The translations under genes were made by a program, and so were the position numbers. A DNA stretch of 64,000 bases from Allorhodopirellula solitaria. GTDB taxonomy: Bacteria; Planctomycetota; Planctomycetia; Pirellulales; Pirellulaceae. The stretch covers positions 18,244 to 82,243 of the forward strand of contig NZ_SJPK01000017.1 of assembly GCF_007859855.1 (NCBI RefSeq), given 5' to 3'. The notes below the pieces were generated by a model. The model did no database searches, was not told the DNA's origin, and was given only the letters and a program-made list of their open reading frames with translations. Below are positions 42,102 to 52,100 of this stretch, piece by piece; position 1 is the first letter of the stretch, and each line of letters begins with the position of its first letter.

Positions 42102-43445
42102 TTACTCTCCGCCAGCCGGCCCATCCTGCTTGCGCAGTGAAGCTCGAACCAACTCTTTGTCGTTGCGGGCATAGATGTAACCGTCGGCAACGGCCGGATG
42201 AGACCAAGTGACACCATTTCGCCGCGGCAATTGACGGCGGGTGGGAGAGAGCAGTTGGGTGCGAGAATGCTCGTCGAAACCCTGGGGTGAGAGTGTGGCG
42301 AAGATCAATTCACCCTGATCATTGAGCATGATCTCATCGTCGCCGTGCTGCATGATATGGATCGTTCCCCAGCGATTTCGTGGCACTGCCGTGAGGTCTT
42401 CCCAAACCCGGTCGCCGTTGCTCATCTTCAAACAACGCAGTTCACCGTAGCTGTCGACACCGTAGATATGCTCGCCTTTCATGATCGGCGTGCTGATAAT
42501 CGACTGTAACGCGTCGGTGTTCCTTTCATCGACACCGACGCGGTGCCACTGTTGGGTCGCGTCGGGTTTCGAGGGATCGAGTTCAATCAACATCGATCCG
42601 TCGTAGAAGGAGGTTACGAACAGGTGCTCGCCATCGGTCACCGGTGTGGGGACACCGATCGGCATGTTTCGCGAAGGCATCGCCACTCGCCAGAAGACCT
42701 CGCCCGTCTGTGGGTCCAGTCCTGACACGCTCGCCCCGGTCCAGCACACGACGACATCTTGGTCGCCCTGGTGGATCAAAATCGGGGCGCTGTAGCCTGC
42801 GGGTTCGTCGAGCGAACGCCAGCGTTCTTTGCCCGTCTCCAGGTCAAAAGCGAGGACGCAGGCACCGTCGGAACCGGCGGCAATTTGGATCACGAGGTCG
42901 TCGACGACCAAGGGGGCCCCGGCGATGCCCCAGATCGGCAGCCGGGCCTCGTATTCCGTTTCGATATCGTGTGCCCAGAGCACTTCTCCGGTGGCTGCAT
43001 CGAAGCAGTGCAGGTGCCCCATTGCGCCGACCGAAAGGGCACGGCCTTGGTGGATCGTGACCGCCGCCCGAGGGCCCGCGGTGTACTGGATCGTGTAGGG
43101 TGCGTTGTACTGATGCGTCCACACCGTCTTGCCCGTTTCAGTGTCCAGGCACAGCACCCGTTCACGGCTGTCACGCTCGTTCTCGGATTGCCGGTCCATC
43201 ACGTAGACTCGATTACCGACAACCGTCGGCGCGGAGTAACCGGCGCCGATGGGCACGCTCCACAGCAGCGGTAATTGTCCTTGAGGAAGTGACTCCATCA
43301 GAGGTACGTCCATGGCGATCGCACCGTCGCGATTTTCCCCTCGCCACTGTGGCCAATCCTCCGCTTGAGACGTGGAGAGGCCGAGTCCGAGCAGAGCGAC
43401 ACCGGCGAGGATCGCCAGGTGTCGCGGGCGAAGTGGGGGCGTCAT
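42102..43445 (-). CDS. Exported PQQ-like beta-propeller protein
   Basis: A signal peptide (LAILAGVALLGLGLSTSQA) precedes EDWPQWRGENRDG, the opening typical of planctomycete PQQ-propeller proteins. The blades follow with repeating patterns such as 'RVLCLDTETGKTVWTHQYNA', 'HLHCFDAATGEVLWAHDIE', 'VLAFDLETGKERWRS' and 'SGLDPQTGEVFWRVA'. The 447-residue product would form a 7-8 bladed propeller in the periplasm. It resembles BamB/YfgL in fold, but I infer no specific role. It is the last gene of the housekeeping cluster, 35 bases after rpoZ. It may use a separate promoter, given its unrelated role. Confidence 0.88.
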   Translation of the reverse strand: MTPPLRPRHLAILAGVALLGLGLSTSQAEDWPQWRGENRDGAIAMDVPLMESLPQGQLPLLWSVPIGAGYSAPTVVGNRVYVMDRQSENERDSRERVLCLDTETGKTVWTHQYNAPYTIQYTAGPRAAVTIHQGRALSVGAMGHLHCFDAATGEVLWAHDIETEYEARLPIWGIAGAPLVVDDLVIQIAAGSDGACVLAFDLETGKERWRSLDEPAGYSAPILIHQGDQDVVVCWTGASVSGLDPQTGEVFWRVAMPSRNMPIGVPTPVTDGEHLFVTSFYDGSMLIELDPSKPDATQQWHRVGVDERNTDALQSIISTPIMKGEHIYGVDSYGELRCLKMSNGDRVWEDLTAVPRNRWGTIHIMQHGDDEIMLNDQGELIFATLSPQGFDEHSRTQLLSPTRRQLPRRNGVTWSHPAVADGYIYARNDKELVRASLRKQDGPAGGE

Positions 43446-43480
43446 GCAAGAGCCTATGCGAAACGTGGTCGAGCGGGCGT

Positions 43481-43753
43481 CTAGAGGTCTGAAGCGTCCA
43501 GTTCGGGAGCTTCGGCGGCAGCGACCACGGTGTCCAGGTCGTCAGCTTGTTCGACGTCATTGTCGAGGTTCAAGAAGATCTTGTTCTGCACGATCTCCTG
43601 CAACACGATCGACATCTTGTCGTGGGTATCGATATTCACCAACGCTCGCGAGCCTTGGTTGAGCTGAACCAATCGCTTTTGGATCAAAGTCGATAGTTTG
43701 AATCGACCGCCGACCTTGTTGACGATTTCTTCTTCTTTTAGTTCTTCGAGCAT
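43481..43753 (-). CDS. rpoZ: RNA polymerase omega subunit
   Basis: From the ATG at 43753 the 90-residue product reads MLEELKEEEIVNKVGGRFKL, followed by STLIQKRLVQLNQGSRALVN and 'MSIVLQEIVQNKI'. This is the omega core that helps RNA polymerase assembly. The acidic tail (DNDVEQADDLDTVVAAAEAP) is an addition relative to the short core. A longer frame that starts at 44038 runs through gmk in another frame and should not be used. The start overlaps the end of gmk by 16 bases. The gmk-rpoZ order is common in bacteria and supports the call. Confidence 0.88.
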   Translation of the reverse strand: MLEELKEEEIVNKVGGRFKLSTLIQKRLVQLNQGSRALVNIDTHDKMSIVLQEIVQNKIFLNLDNDVEQADDLDTVVAAAEAPELDASDL

Positions 43754-44406
43754 GGCGTCGATTCCTTGTGAGTTTGCAAGAGTTGGCAGATTTCGTCGAC
43801 AGTGTGGTCGACGGTCTCGTTGATGACTTCGTGAAGGTAGACGTGGCGAAATTCCATCTCGCCCGCAGCGGTGTCGAGGCGTGACCGGATCGCATCCTCG
43901 GACTCGGTGCCCCGGGTTCGGAGTCGCCGTTCGAGTTCGCGCATGCTGCCGGGGTGGATGAAAACGGAGACCGGAGCGTAGCGAGAATCCGCCATCACGC
44001 TCATCGCGCCCTGCACGTCGATCTCTAAAATTACCCACTTTCCCGCATTCAGACCAGTGGCAACTTGATCAGCGAGCGTTCCATACCAGTGTCCCTGGTT
44101 GAAAACCTGTTTGCATTCGAGAAATTCACCAGCATCTCGGCGGCGATGGAACTCGGTCTCGCTAATGAAAAAGTAGTCTTTTCCATTGACTTCGCCGTCG
44201 CGTGGTCTGCGGGTCGTCGCTGAAATCGATGTCGCCAAGGGCAGGGTGCAGACCTCGCGCAACCGCTGGGTCACCGTGGATTTGCCCGCGCCGCTGGGAC
44301 CGGAAATGATCACGAGCTGACCTGGATGAGCCGTTTCGAGGCGCGATGATTCTCCATGCGACATGTCGCAGTGATCCAGTGCTTCGGGAGGGAATTGAAC
44401 GGGCAT
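43738..44406 (-). CDS. gmk: Guanylate kinase
   Basis: Gmk phosphorylates GMP to GDP with ATP. The 222-residue protein has the P-loop LVIISGPSGAGKSTVTQRLR (about 30-50), the GMP-binding 'ATTRRPRDGEVNGKDYFF', 'FLECKQVFNQGHWYGT' and 'GKWVILEIDVQGAMSV'. An N-terminal extension of about 30 residues precedes the fold; the inner ATG at residue 15 (MSHGESSRL) is an alternative start. It begins 8 bases after yicC on the same strand. Together with rpoZ it forms the widespread yicC-gmk-rpoZ cluster. Confidence 0.95.
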   Translation of the reverse strand: MPVQFPPEALDHCDMSHGESSRLETAHPGQLVIISGPSGAGKSTVTQRLREVCTLPLATSISATTRRPRDGEVNGKDYFFISETEFHRRRDAGEFLECKQVFNQGHWYGTLADQVATGLNAGKWVILEIDVQGAMSVMADSRYAPVSVFIHPGSMRELERRLRTRGTESEDAIRSRLDTAAGEMEFRHVYLHEVINETVDHTVDEICQLLQTHKESTPCSKN

Positions 44407-44414
44407 GCTAGCGT

Positions 44415-45374
44415 TTACTCCAAATTCTGGACGAGTTCGCGCATCCGCTCAATCGCACATTTGATTTCGACAATATGTTCTGCTACTTCGGCGTTGCCCG
44501 CTTTACTGCCAATGGTGTTGGTCTCGCGGAACAACTCTTGAATGATGAAGTCGAGCTTTCGCCCGACGGCTTCGGTTCCGGGTTGGCTCGCTTGGTCGCG
44601 ATCACCTGCGGCACCATGCGTGCCTGTTAAGACGCCGCGGAACAACTCCAGGTGACTGGCCAGCCGCGTGAGTTCTTCGCTGATGTCACTGCGGTCGGCA
44701 AAGACCTGGACTTCGCGGATCAGGTCGACCGGTTCAGTAGGCTGTTGCTGTTCTGCCAGCGCCTTCTTTATTTTCTCAGTCAGCCGTTCACGGTACCGCT
44801 GGATGACGGCCGGTGCGAGCCCCTCAATGGAATCGGTATGCGATCGGATGGTTTTTAGGTCGGATTCGAGGGCGACAGCCATCGCGACGGCTTCGTGGTG
44901 CCGCATGTGATTGAATCGCTGTACTGCCAGGCCCACTCCCTCGGCGACCAGCAGTCGCCGCTGTTGGCCCCGTTCGTCCTCCGCATCGGTCTGGTCTTCG
45001 ACAGTCAAGACTCCGGGCAGAGTGAGCAAGGTGCTCAGGTCGATCTGGGTGGCAGCGTCGATCTCTTTCGTCGCCGCCACCAATTGACTGGCGTAAGCGT
45101 TGACGACAGCCTGGTTGATCCGCGGTACGTCCTGGCCTGGTGGCGGCTTGAGCGTGGCGTGGACGGTTACGGTTCCCCGTTCGATTTTCCCTCGCAGCCC
45201 AGTGGTGATGTCGCCCTCGTGGGCCGAGAGCGCATCGTTGGTACGCAGGTTGATCTTCAGCCCGCGGTGATTGACCGAACGAAGTTCGACGACGAGCGTT
45301 CCCGCTTCACTGCTGACCTCGCTTCGCCCCTGCCCAGTCATGCTTCTCAAGTGCGGGTAGGAATGATCGGGCAT
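44415..45374 (-). CDS. yicC: YicC-family endoribonuclease
   Basis: YicC proteins are conserved endoribonucleases involved in RNA decay and stress. The 319-residue protein starts near SMTGQGRSEV, then has 'VELRSVNHRGLKINLR' and 'RGTVTVHATLK', and ends with the DUF1732 part 'GRKLDFIIQELFRETNTIGS' plus 'VVEIKCAIERMREL'-like sequence at 305-319 (HIVEIKCAIERMRELVQN). I chose the ATG at 45374; the frame's earlier start three codons upstream would be a TTG. It sits between secG and gmk. The usual KaeD motif is present in the form 'SKAGNAEVAEH'. Confidence 0.9.
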   Translation of the reverse strand: MPDHSYPHLRSMTGQGRSEVSSEAGTLVVELRSVNHRGLKINLRTNDALSAHEGDITTGLRGKIERGTVTVHATLKPPPGQDVPRINQAVVNAYASQLVAATKEIDAATQIDLSTLLTLPGVLTVEDQTDAEDERGQQRRLLVAEGVGLAVQRFNHMRHHEAVAMAVALESDLKTIRSHTDSIEGLAPAVIQRYRERLTEKIKKALAEQQQPTEPVDLIREVQVFADRSDISEELTRLASHLELFRGVLTGTHGAAGDRDQASQPGTEAVGRKLDFIIQELFRETNTIGSKAGNAEVAEHIVEIKCAIERMRELVQNLE

Positions 45375-45425
45375 TGAGAGCAAGGAGAAGAGTGAGAGGG
45401 GATAGAAAGGATGAAAACGAGCAGA

Positions 45426-46016
45426 TCAGTCCGCCGAGGTTGTTTCCGGCGTCTCTGATTCTGCATCGTCGGGGGTGGCTTCCACTCCGGTCGTCGCGTC
45501 GGCCCGCGAGGTGGCCTCGCCCAGTTCCGCGTCTTGGCTGGCGTCGACAGCGGTTTCCATTTCAACGGGCGTCTCATCCTCAACGGGCTCGTCGGCGGGG
45601 CTCAGGTCTCCGTTTCCGAGTTCGCTCTCGAGGTTCTCGTTGGTGGGGATGACCAAGTCGTTCGATGCATCGTCGGCTTGGTCGTCGCCCGGTCCCGCGA
45701 TCACATTGGACTCATTCGCAGCGGTTTGGTCGGTTCCCAGGTGCGGTCCTAGTTTCCACATGGCGAAGGCACAAACGAAAATCCAGATACCCGCCAGAGA
45801 AACGGTCAGGACGGTGAACGTGTCGCCCGCTTTGCTACCGAAGGCACTCTGTCCGCCCGCTCCGCCGAGTGCCCCGGCAAGCCCTCCGCCGCGGCCACGC
45901 TGCAGCAAGATCAGCAGGATCAAGAAGAGCGAGAGGAATGCCATCAGCATTCCCAGCACCATGCTGACGAAGTCAGCCAGGGGAAGGAAGGGAGTCAAAT
46001 CGATGGAATGGAGCAT
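45426..46016 (-). CDS. secG: SecG preprotein translocase subunit with long acidic tail
   Basis: The N-terminal 90 residues are SecG-like: two membrane helices (MVLGMLMAFLSLFLILLILL and FTVLTVSLAGIWIFVCAFAM) flank QRGRGGGLAGALGGAGGQSA, followed by FGSKAGD. SecG helps SecYE push proteins across the inner membrane. The remaining 105 residues are a low-complexity Asp/Glu/Thr/Ala tail, so the protein is about twice the usual length. The topology would put the tail in the periplasm with the N-terminus also outside. It sits downstream of tpiA, a common pairing, and upstream of yicC. Confidence 0.93.
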   Translation of the reverse strand: MLHSIDLTPFLPLADFVSMVLGMLMAFLSLFLILLILLQRGRGGGLAGALGGAGGQSAFGSKAGDTFTVLTVSLAGIWIFVCAFAMWKLGPHLGTDQTAANESNVIAGPGDDQADDASNDLVIPTNENLESELGNGDLSPADEPVEDETPVEMETAVDASQDAELGEATSRADATTGVEATPDDAESETPETTSAD

Positions 46017-46103
46017 GTTTCGTCCTGAAAGAAAGCTTCTCGCTATTAGCTGCTAGCTTCTAGCTGTCATTTTGGAGAGGGAGTGAGGCGGGCCGCCAAC
46101 GGC

Positions 46104-46856
46104 TTAGCACTGGATGATGCCGACGAAGTCATCGACCTTGAGGCTGGCGCCACCGACGAGCGCGCCATCGATATTGGGTTGAGCGAGCAGTTCGGCGGCA
46201 TTGCCAGGTTTTACGCTGCCACCGTACTGAATTCGGACTTGAGCCGCCACGTCGGGCGTGAACATTTTGCCCAGCAGTTCGCGGATGAAAGCGTGCACGG
46301 CTTCGGCCTGTTCCTTGGTGGCGACCTTGCCTGTTCCAATAGCCCAGACCGGTTCATAAGCGATCACGATCCCGGCAGCCCGGGCTTCGTCGAGGCCCTC
46401 GAGAGAGCCGCGGATCTGGGATTCCACCACCGCTTCAGTCTCATCGGCTTCGCGTTGTTCGAGGGTCTCGCCTACACAAACGATCGGGACCAAGTTTCCT
46501 GCCAAAGCGGCATGAAGCTTTTTGCTGACGTCGGCATCGGCTTCGCCCATCAGTTGACGCCGTTCGCTGTGGCCGAGAATGACATAGCGGCAACCGACAT
46601 CGGTCAGCATGTCCGCGTTCAGTTCACCGGTGAAGGCGCCGTCGTCGGCAGGGAACAGATTCTGGGCACCAACCTCGACGGGCGTGCCCGCAGTCACGTC
46701 CGTCACCGCTCCGATGTAGGCCGCGGGCGGACAGAGGACGACTTCCACGTCAGAGGTCTTGCCGACGGCGTCGACGATCCCCTTGGCGAGCGACCGGGCT
46801 GAGGCCGATCGCATGTTCATTTTCCAGTTTCCAGCGATGATAGTACGTCGAGTCAC
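46104..46856 (-). CDS. tpiA: Triose-phosphate isomerase
   Basis: TpiA interconverts dihydroxyacetone phosphate and glyceraldehyde 3-phosphate in glycolysis. The 250-residue TIM barrel has the catalytic Lys in RTIIAGNWKMNM, the His in YVILGHSERRQ, the Glu in IAYEPVWAIGTGK and the phosphate loop IQYGGSVKPGN. The start is a GTG at 46856; the family's first residues (RRTIIAGNWKMN) follow directly, so no other start fits. It sits between the DAHP synthase gene (32 bases upstream) and secG (87 bases downstream). Confidence 0.96.
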   Translation of the reverse strand: MTRRTIIAGNWKMNMRSASARSLAKGIVDAVGKTSDVEVVLCPPAAYIGAVTDVTAGTPVEVGAQNLFPADDGAFTGELNADMLTDVGCRYVILGHSERRQLMGEADADVSKKLHAALAGNLVPIVCVGETLEQREADETEAVVESQIRGSLEGLDEARAAGIVIAYEPVWAIGTGKVATKEQAEAVHAFIRELLGKMFTPDVAAQVRIQYGGSVKPGNAAELLAQPNIDGALVGGASLKVDDFVGIIQC

Positions 46857-46888
46857 GCGAGAGCCTCGGTAGGTGGTGGAGGGTTGTT

Positions 46889-47944
46889 TTAAGAAGGATT
46901 TTTGGGGGTGCTCGCGGAATCCGCAAGCGGTGAGATGGTTTTGCCGAGCAGATCGGCCATCAATCGCATCTGCTGCGATATTTGTTCGTATTGTTCAGGC
47001 AGCAATGCCTGAGGCCCGTCGCTCTTGGCCTCTTCGGGGCAATCATGCACCTCGATGTGAACCCCGTCGGCGCCGGCGGCGAGTCCAGCGAGAGCACAGG
47101 GTGGGATCAAGTCAGGCCGCCCGGTGGCATGCGAAGGATCGACGATGATCGGCAGGTGAGTCAACCCTTGCACAGCGGGCACTGCGGCGACATCGAATAG
47201 ATTTCGCGTCGCTGGGTCGAAGCTTTTGACCCCCCGCTCGCACAACACCACGTCAGGATTGCCTTCGGAGAGCACGTATTCGGCGCTCATCAGTAGGTCG
47301 GCGATCGTGGCGCTCATGCCGCGTTTGAGCAGCACGGGGCGCGATGTTTTACCGACCTCGCTCAGGAGCACGAAGTTCTGCATATTGCGGGCGCCGACCT
47401 GCAGCATGTCCGCATACTGAGCGACCAACTCGACGTTGCGGGGATCGGTGACCTCCGTTACCACGGGAACGCCAAAACGATCGCCGACTTCACGCAGGAG
47501 TTCCAGTCCCTTTTCGCCCATGCCTTGAAACGCATAGGGGCTGGTGCGAGGTTTGTACGCCCCGCCGCGAAACAGGTTTGCTCCCGATTGGCAGACGCTT
47601 TCGGCGATCCGCATCATCCGGTCACGGTCCTCGACGCTACAGGGGCCCGCAATCATGCCCAGCTGACCGCCGCCAATCTTGACGCCTGAGACATCGATCA
47701 CGCTCGATTCGGGATGGGCTTCGCGGGACGCCAACTTGTACGGCGGCAGCACCGGGATGACCTGCGACACTCCGGCGAGCGAACTGAGCGTTTCTTGGCT
47801 GACTTGAGATTCGTCGCCAATCAATCCAATGATTGTCCGAAACGTGCCACGGCTGAGGTGAGTTTGCAGCCCCCAGCCTTCGAGTCGCGCGATAACTCGC
47901 TCGATTTGCTCGTCAGAGGCACCGTTTTTGAGGATCAAAATCAC
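46889..47944 (-). CDS. aroF: 3-deoxy-7-phosphoheptulonate synthase (DAHP synthase, type I-beta)
   Basis: This enzyme condenses phosphoenolpyruvate with erythrose 4-phosphate, the first step of the shikimate pathway. An N-terminal ACT/ferredoxin-like regulatory domain of about 70 residues ([20 protein letters not shown]) precedes the barrel. The barrel carries '[20 protein letters not shown]', '[17 protein letters not shown]', '[11 protein letters not shown]', '[13 protein letters not shown]' and '[15 protein letters not shown]'. This layout fits the Thermotoga-type I-beta enzymes, which are feedback-regulated through that domain. The start is GTG at 47944. It is the first gene of the minus-strand housekeeping run, and its promoter lies in the 432-base gap upstream. 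Confidence 0.94.
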   Translation of the reverse strand: MILILKNGASDEQIERVIARLEGWGLQTHLSRGTFRTIIGLIGDESQVSQETLSSLAGVSQVIPVLPPYKLASREAHPESSVIDVSGVKIGGGQLGMIAGPCSVEDRDRMMRIAESVCQSGANLFRGGAYKPRTSPYAFQGMGEKGLELLREVGDRFGVPVVTEVTDPRNVELVAQYADMLQVGARNMQNFVLLSEVGKTSRPVLLKRGMSATIADLLMSAEYVLSEGNPDVVLCERGVKSFDPATRNLFDVAAVPAVQGLTHLPIIVDPSHATGRPDLIPPCALAGLAAGADGVHIEVHDCPEEAKSDGPQALLPEQYEQISQQMRLMADLLGKTISPLADSASTPKNPS

Positions 47945-48376
47945 AAGAAAAGCCTGCTCGGCTGCTTAAATAAGGGAAACCCTTCCAGAATCGGAGGCGA
48001 CACGATAGCAGGCAGGGGGGAAATCGTCGAGAGGAGTCGGGAATCACCCGAGGGGCGAAACCCACTCTCCAGCCTGCACGAAACGCGAACCCTCGGCGTT
48101 CGTCCGCAGCGCGAGCGTTTTCGATGCGGCGTAGCACCGATTCAGTGAGCCCAGACGCGGACGAGAACGTCGATTTTCGCTGCCCGATCGTCAAGCAGCT
48201 TTTGATTCTCCAGTCGGCAGGTCGTTCGGCGTTTCCTCTCTTCCCAGTCGAAGGATTTTGGCTGTTTACACCATTCAGTCTGGTCGGCCAGGCGATCGGC
48301 GCCGCGCAAGCCAGGGGTAGAAAAATCCGCCAGCCTCCCACTTGCGGTGTCGGGTGCAGGTGCATAGCATCTGCAT
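47945..48376. other. Divergent intergenic region
   Basis: These 432 bases separate the divergent DAHP synthase and pseudopilin genes. Plus-strand frames through it show no family pattern. I see no hairpin followed by a T run and no repeat shared with the rest of the window. Confidence 0.4.
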
Positions 48377-49153
48377 ATGCATCACAAACATAAAAGGCAT
48401 CGCAATTCGAACGCGCGCCCCAGTCAGTGCACTTCGCCGGGCAGGAGCGGTTTTACGGTTGTGGAGTTACTGGTGGTGATCACGGTGATCGGAGTTCTGA
48501 TTGGTCTTCTACTGCCTGCGGTCCAAAAAGCTCGCGAGGCGGCCGATCGTGTCACCGATGCAAATAATCTCCGTCAGATCGGTATTGCTACGCATGCCTT
48601 TTGCGATACCCATCGTGGGTACTTTCCAAAGTCGACGCATGACACGCATTTTGAAGGGGCTTGGATCCACACGCTCTCGCCGTACTTCGAGGACGTCGAC
48701 AGTATTCGGCTCTGCCCGGTCGATCCTCAGATCGACAAACGCCGCGAGAATCAAGGGACCAGCTACATCTTTAACGAGTACCTGTGCGTTCCAGGCCCTG
48801 ATCAAGCGCTGTCTATCAATCACCTGCAGTCGACGCACCGCACGATCATGGTCTTCACGATTTCAGACTCGCGTGGCACGGCGGTCACGGAAGACCATAC
48901 CCATTCGCGAAACTGGATTCGCTATCCCCAGTCCGGCAATTGGTCTCGCGTACTGGCTGACGTGAAAGCGGATCGTTTTCAAGGCGTGGGCGATCCGCTG
49001 GAGCCCCCCCCTGCCGCCGACCGCAATTCCGGCTTTGCTCATTACCTTTTCGCTGACGGGCATGTGGAGTTGATCCCCTGTCAGATTGTTAAAGGCTGGG
49101 CTGAAGCGGATATCAACTTTGCACTTCCCAATCTATGTCCCGTCGTCGAGTAG
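48377..49153 (+). CDS. DUF1559-like pseudopilin-type protein
   Basis: The 258-residue protein has a type IV pilin-like N-terminus ([20 protein letters not shown], followed by [14 protein letters not shown]), where the Gly-Phe junction with Glu+5 is the prepilin peptidase site. The mature part is DUF1559/H-X9-DG-like, ending '[13 protein letters not shown]'. These proteins are massively duplicated in planctomycetes and are thought to be surface or pseudopilus components. It lies 21 bases upstream of the giant surface-protein gene on the same strand, so the two are probably cotranscribed and may assemble together. The DUF1559 part is shorter than the typical 300-350 residues. Confidence 0.85.
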   Translation: MHHKHKRHRNSNARPSQCTSPGRSGFTVVELLVVITVIGVLIGLLLPAVQKAREAADRVTDANNLRQIGIATHAFCDTHRGYFPKSTHDTHFEGAWIHTLSPYFEDVDSIRLCPVDPQIDKRRENQGTSYIFNEYLCVPGPDQALSINHLQSTHRTIMVFTISDSRGTAVTEDHTHSRNWIRYPQSGNWSRVLADVKADRFQGVGDPLEPPPAADRNSGFAHYLFADGHVELIPCQIVKGWAEADINFALPNLCPVVE

Positions 49154-49174
49154 TTCTTTCGAAAGGTTTCTAAA

Positions 49175-52100
49175 ATGTTCCGTTCTCTCCGTCGTCGTGC
49201 CTCCAAAACGTCTCGGCGACGCTCGCTGTCGAAGCGATTGTTTCGCATGGAGTCCCTTGAGCAACGCCGATTGCTGGTTGCCAGCCTGGACAGTTTCGCC
49301 ACGACGGAGCATGTCGATCTGAATTTCCAGCACTCGGGATCCGAGTGGTCGCTAGGGGTCAATGCAGACAGTGCCACTTACCAAAACGACCAAGTGGTTT
49401 TGTACGCTGGCGACAAGTCGGTCACTTCACAGCCCGCGAATGCGGCGTACGATTTCACTGGTGCCACTGCGGGGCAAGATCTCTACTGGCTGCCTCAGTC
49501 TCAGGATAGTGAATCGCTGTTTCTTGGTTTCGCTTCTTACGGGGTGAATGGGTCGGTCGACCGGTACGACCCAGTTGACGATTCGAGTGGGCGTTTCTAC
49601 GGCTATGGTCGGTGGGTCAAAGCCACTCTAACCGACGTGCGTCACACCACTCCCGAAGGGGCCGAGGGAGGGGGCGACTTCTCAATGTGGCACAACGACT
49701 CGTTTGGAACGCCGATCGTGTCCATGGCTTCTTACGACGACGGTGTGGCAAACCCAAATGGAAACGGTTTGGATCTCACCGATGGGATCACCAGCGACGA
49801 CGCGATGTGGATCTTTAACGGCGGGCATGCTCACTTCAGTTTTGGTTTTTCCGCTCCTGGGCGCTATGAGGTTGACGTGAAATTGTCGGCCTACTTCGGC
49901 GACGATAATAATCAAACGCCCAATGAAGCGGGGTTCAGCGAAAGCGACGACATCACGATTTACTTCTCGATCGACAGCGTCGGGCAGTTGCAACTTGATG
50001 CTTCCAGTTACGCGGTGAGTGAAGATGCGGGGACCGCGTCGATCGATGTGCTCCGCGTTGGAGGTAGCGATGGCCGGATCGCCGTGAACTACGCAACCAC
50101 TGCCGACACCGCAACAGCCGGCAATGATTACACCTCGTCCTCGGGAACGCTCGAGTTCCTCGATGGCGAGACGCTGAAGACGATTACGATCCCGGTCCTG
50201 GATGACACGCTCGTCGAGGGTGATGAAACATTCAGCGTGGCGCTCTCGGCAGCAGCGCCGGGAAATCTAGATGGTTACATCCGCGTGATCGAAGAAGATG
50301 CCAACGGTCTGATTGGCGAACACGGTACAGCAGTCGTCACCATTGTCGACAATGACCAACCGGTCAACACGGCCCCCACGATCTCCGATGTGGGTGACCA
50401 GGAGGTGGAGGCGAGTAACTCAACAGCCGCTCTAGCCTTTACTGTCGGAGACGCGGAAACAGACGCAGTCGCGTTGGCGGTCACTGCGACGTCTTCCAAC
50501 GCAGCGCTCGTGCCCAACGGTAACATCACGCTCGGCGGCAGCGGAGCAAGCCGGACGGTCACCGTCACTCCAGCTGCCGATCAGGTCGGAACAACGACGA
50601 TCACCCTGACGGTCGAGGATGGCGACGGAGGCATGGCGTCGGAAGCATTCGTGTTGACGGTGGCTGCTGCGAACACGGCTCCCACGGTCTCCCACATCGC
50701 CAGTCAATTCGTTGTCGAAAACACCTCATCCGACCCGATCGCGTTTACTATCGGTGACAGCGAAACCGCTGCCGCAGCATTGGTCGTGACGGCGACTTCG
50801 TCCGATCCAGCGATCGTCCCCAATGGGAATATCGTGCTCGGCGGTAATGGGACGGAACGTACCTTGACAATCACTCCGGCGGCGGACCAAGCCGGTTCGA
50901 CCACGATTACCGTTACGGTCACTGATGGCGACGGCCTGCAAGCCACCGAAACATTCGATGTCACCGTCCCGGCCAACGGGCTGGTGCCGTTTGAACTGCC
51001 GGTGGAACTGGACGACCTGGGCGTCAGCGTTTCCGCGGTAACGGCCGACTTCAACGGTGACGGGAATGTCGATATCGCTCAGAAAATCACGACGGAAGAG
51101 ATCTACCTGTATCTAGGCAGCGGAGATGGGACGTTCTCATCGGCCGTGCTCATCAACCCCGAGGATCCGTACAGTCGCGGCGCCAACGATCTGTTCCCAA
51201 TCGATGCAGATGCGGACGGCGATATCGACATTCTGACCCGCCAGGGGTCTGGCAGCAACGAAGTCATCGCCGTTTATGTGAACGATGGCAACGCAAACTT
51301 TACACTCGAGACAATCGGTAGCGAATTCTCGGGGACCGTTCTTCAAGTAGCGGACATGAACGGCGACAATCGAGCGGACGTCGTTCGCTATGACAGCGCA
51401 ACGTCCTTGGTCTACTATGAATCTCAAGCGGACGGTAGTCACTCGGAAGTGGTCGTCAACGGGACCTTTACGAGCATCAACAGTATCCTGCTTGAAGATG
51501 TCGATGGAGACGACGCCCCGGAACTGTTGGTCTACGAGGGTTCTTCCGTACGAAAACTGTCGATCCTCAAACATGACGGTGCCGGGAACTTTACGACTGA
51601 CCAGGAGCTGACATTCGACTCCACGACGAGCGTTCTGGCCGTGACCGACATTACGGGGGACGGGTTGCCAGACATTCTAACGTATCAGTCGAGTACAACC
51701 TGGTACTATGCCCAGGACACGGATGGTAGTTTCGGCCCGCGAACAGAACTGTTCGATTCGAGAATTTCTTATGTCACACCGACCGACCTGAATCAGGACG
51801 GGGTGACTGATCTGCTTTTCTACCATTCAACCGGCGCCCACTGGGCGCCTGGTCAGGGCAACGCGACGTTCGGCGATCCCTTGTTAATTGATCCCGGTTT
51901 CGTCTTCGCGCTCACGCCTGATGATTTCGACAATGACGGGGATCAGGACGTTGTCTCCGTTCCATTGGGCGCTCCACTCAAAGTCCTGGAGAACTTGACG
52001 GGCGAGAACCCGATGCGGTTGGTACCGCCGGATTCACGTCACTACCTCGAAGGCGATCAGATTGAGATGGAGGTGTTTTTCGGTTTCCCGATCGAAGTGA

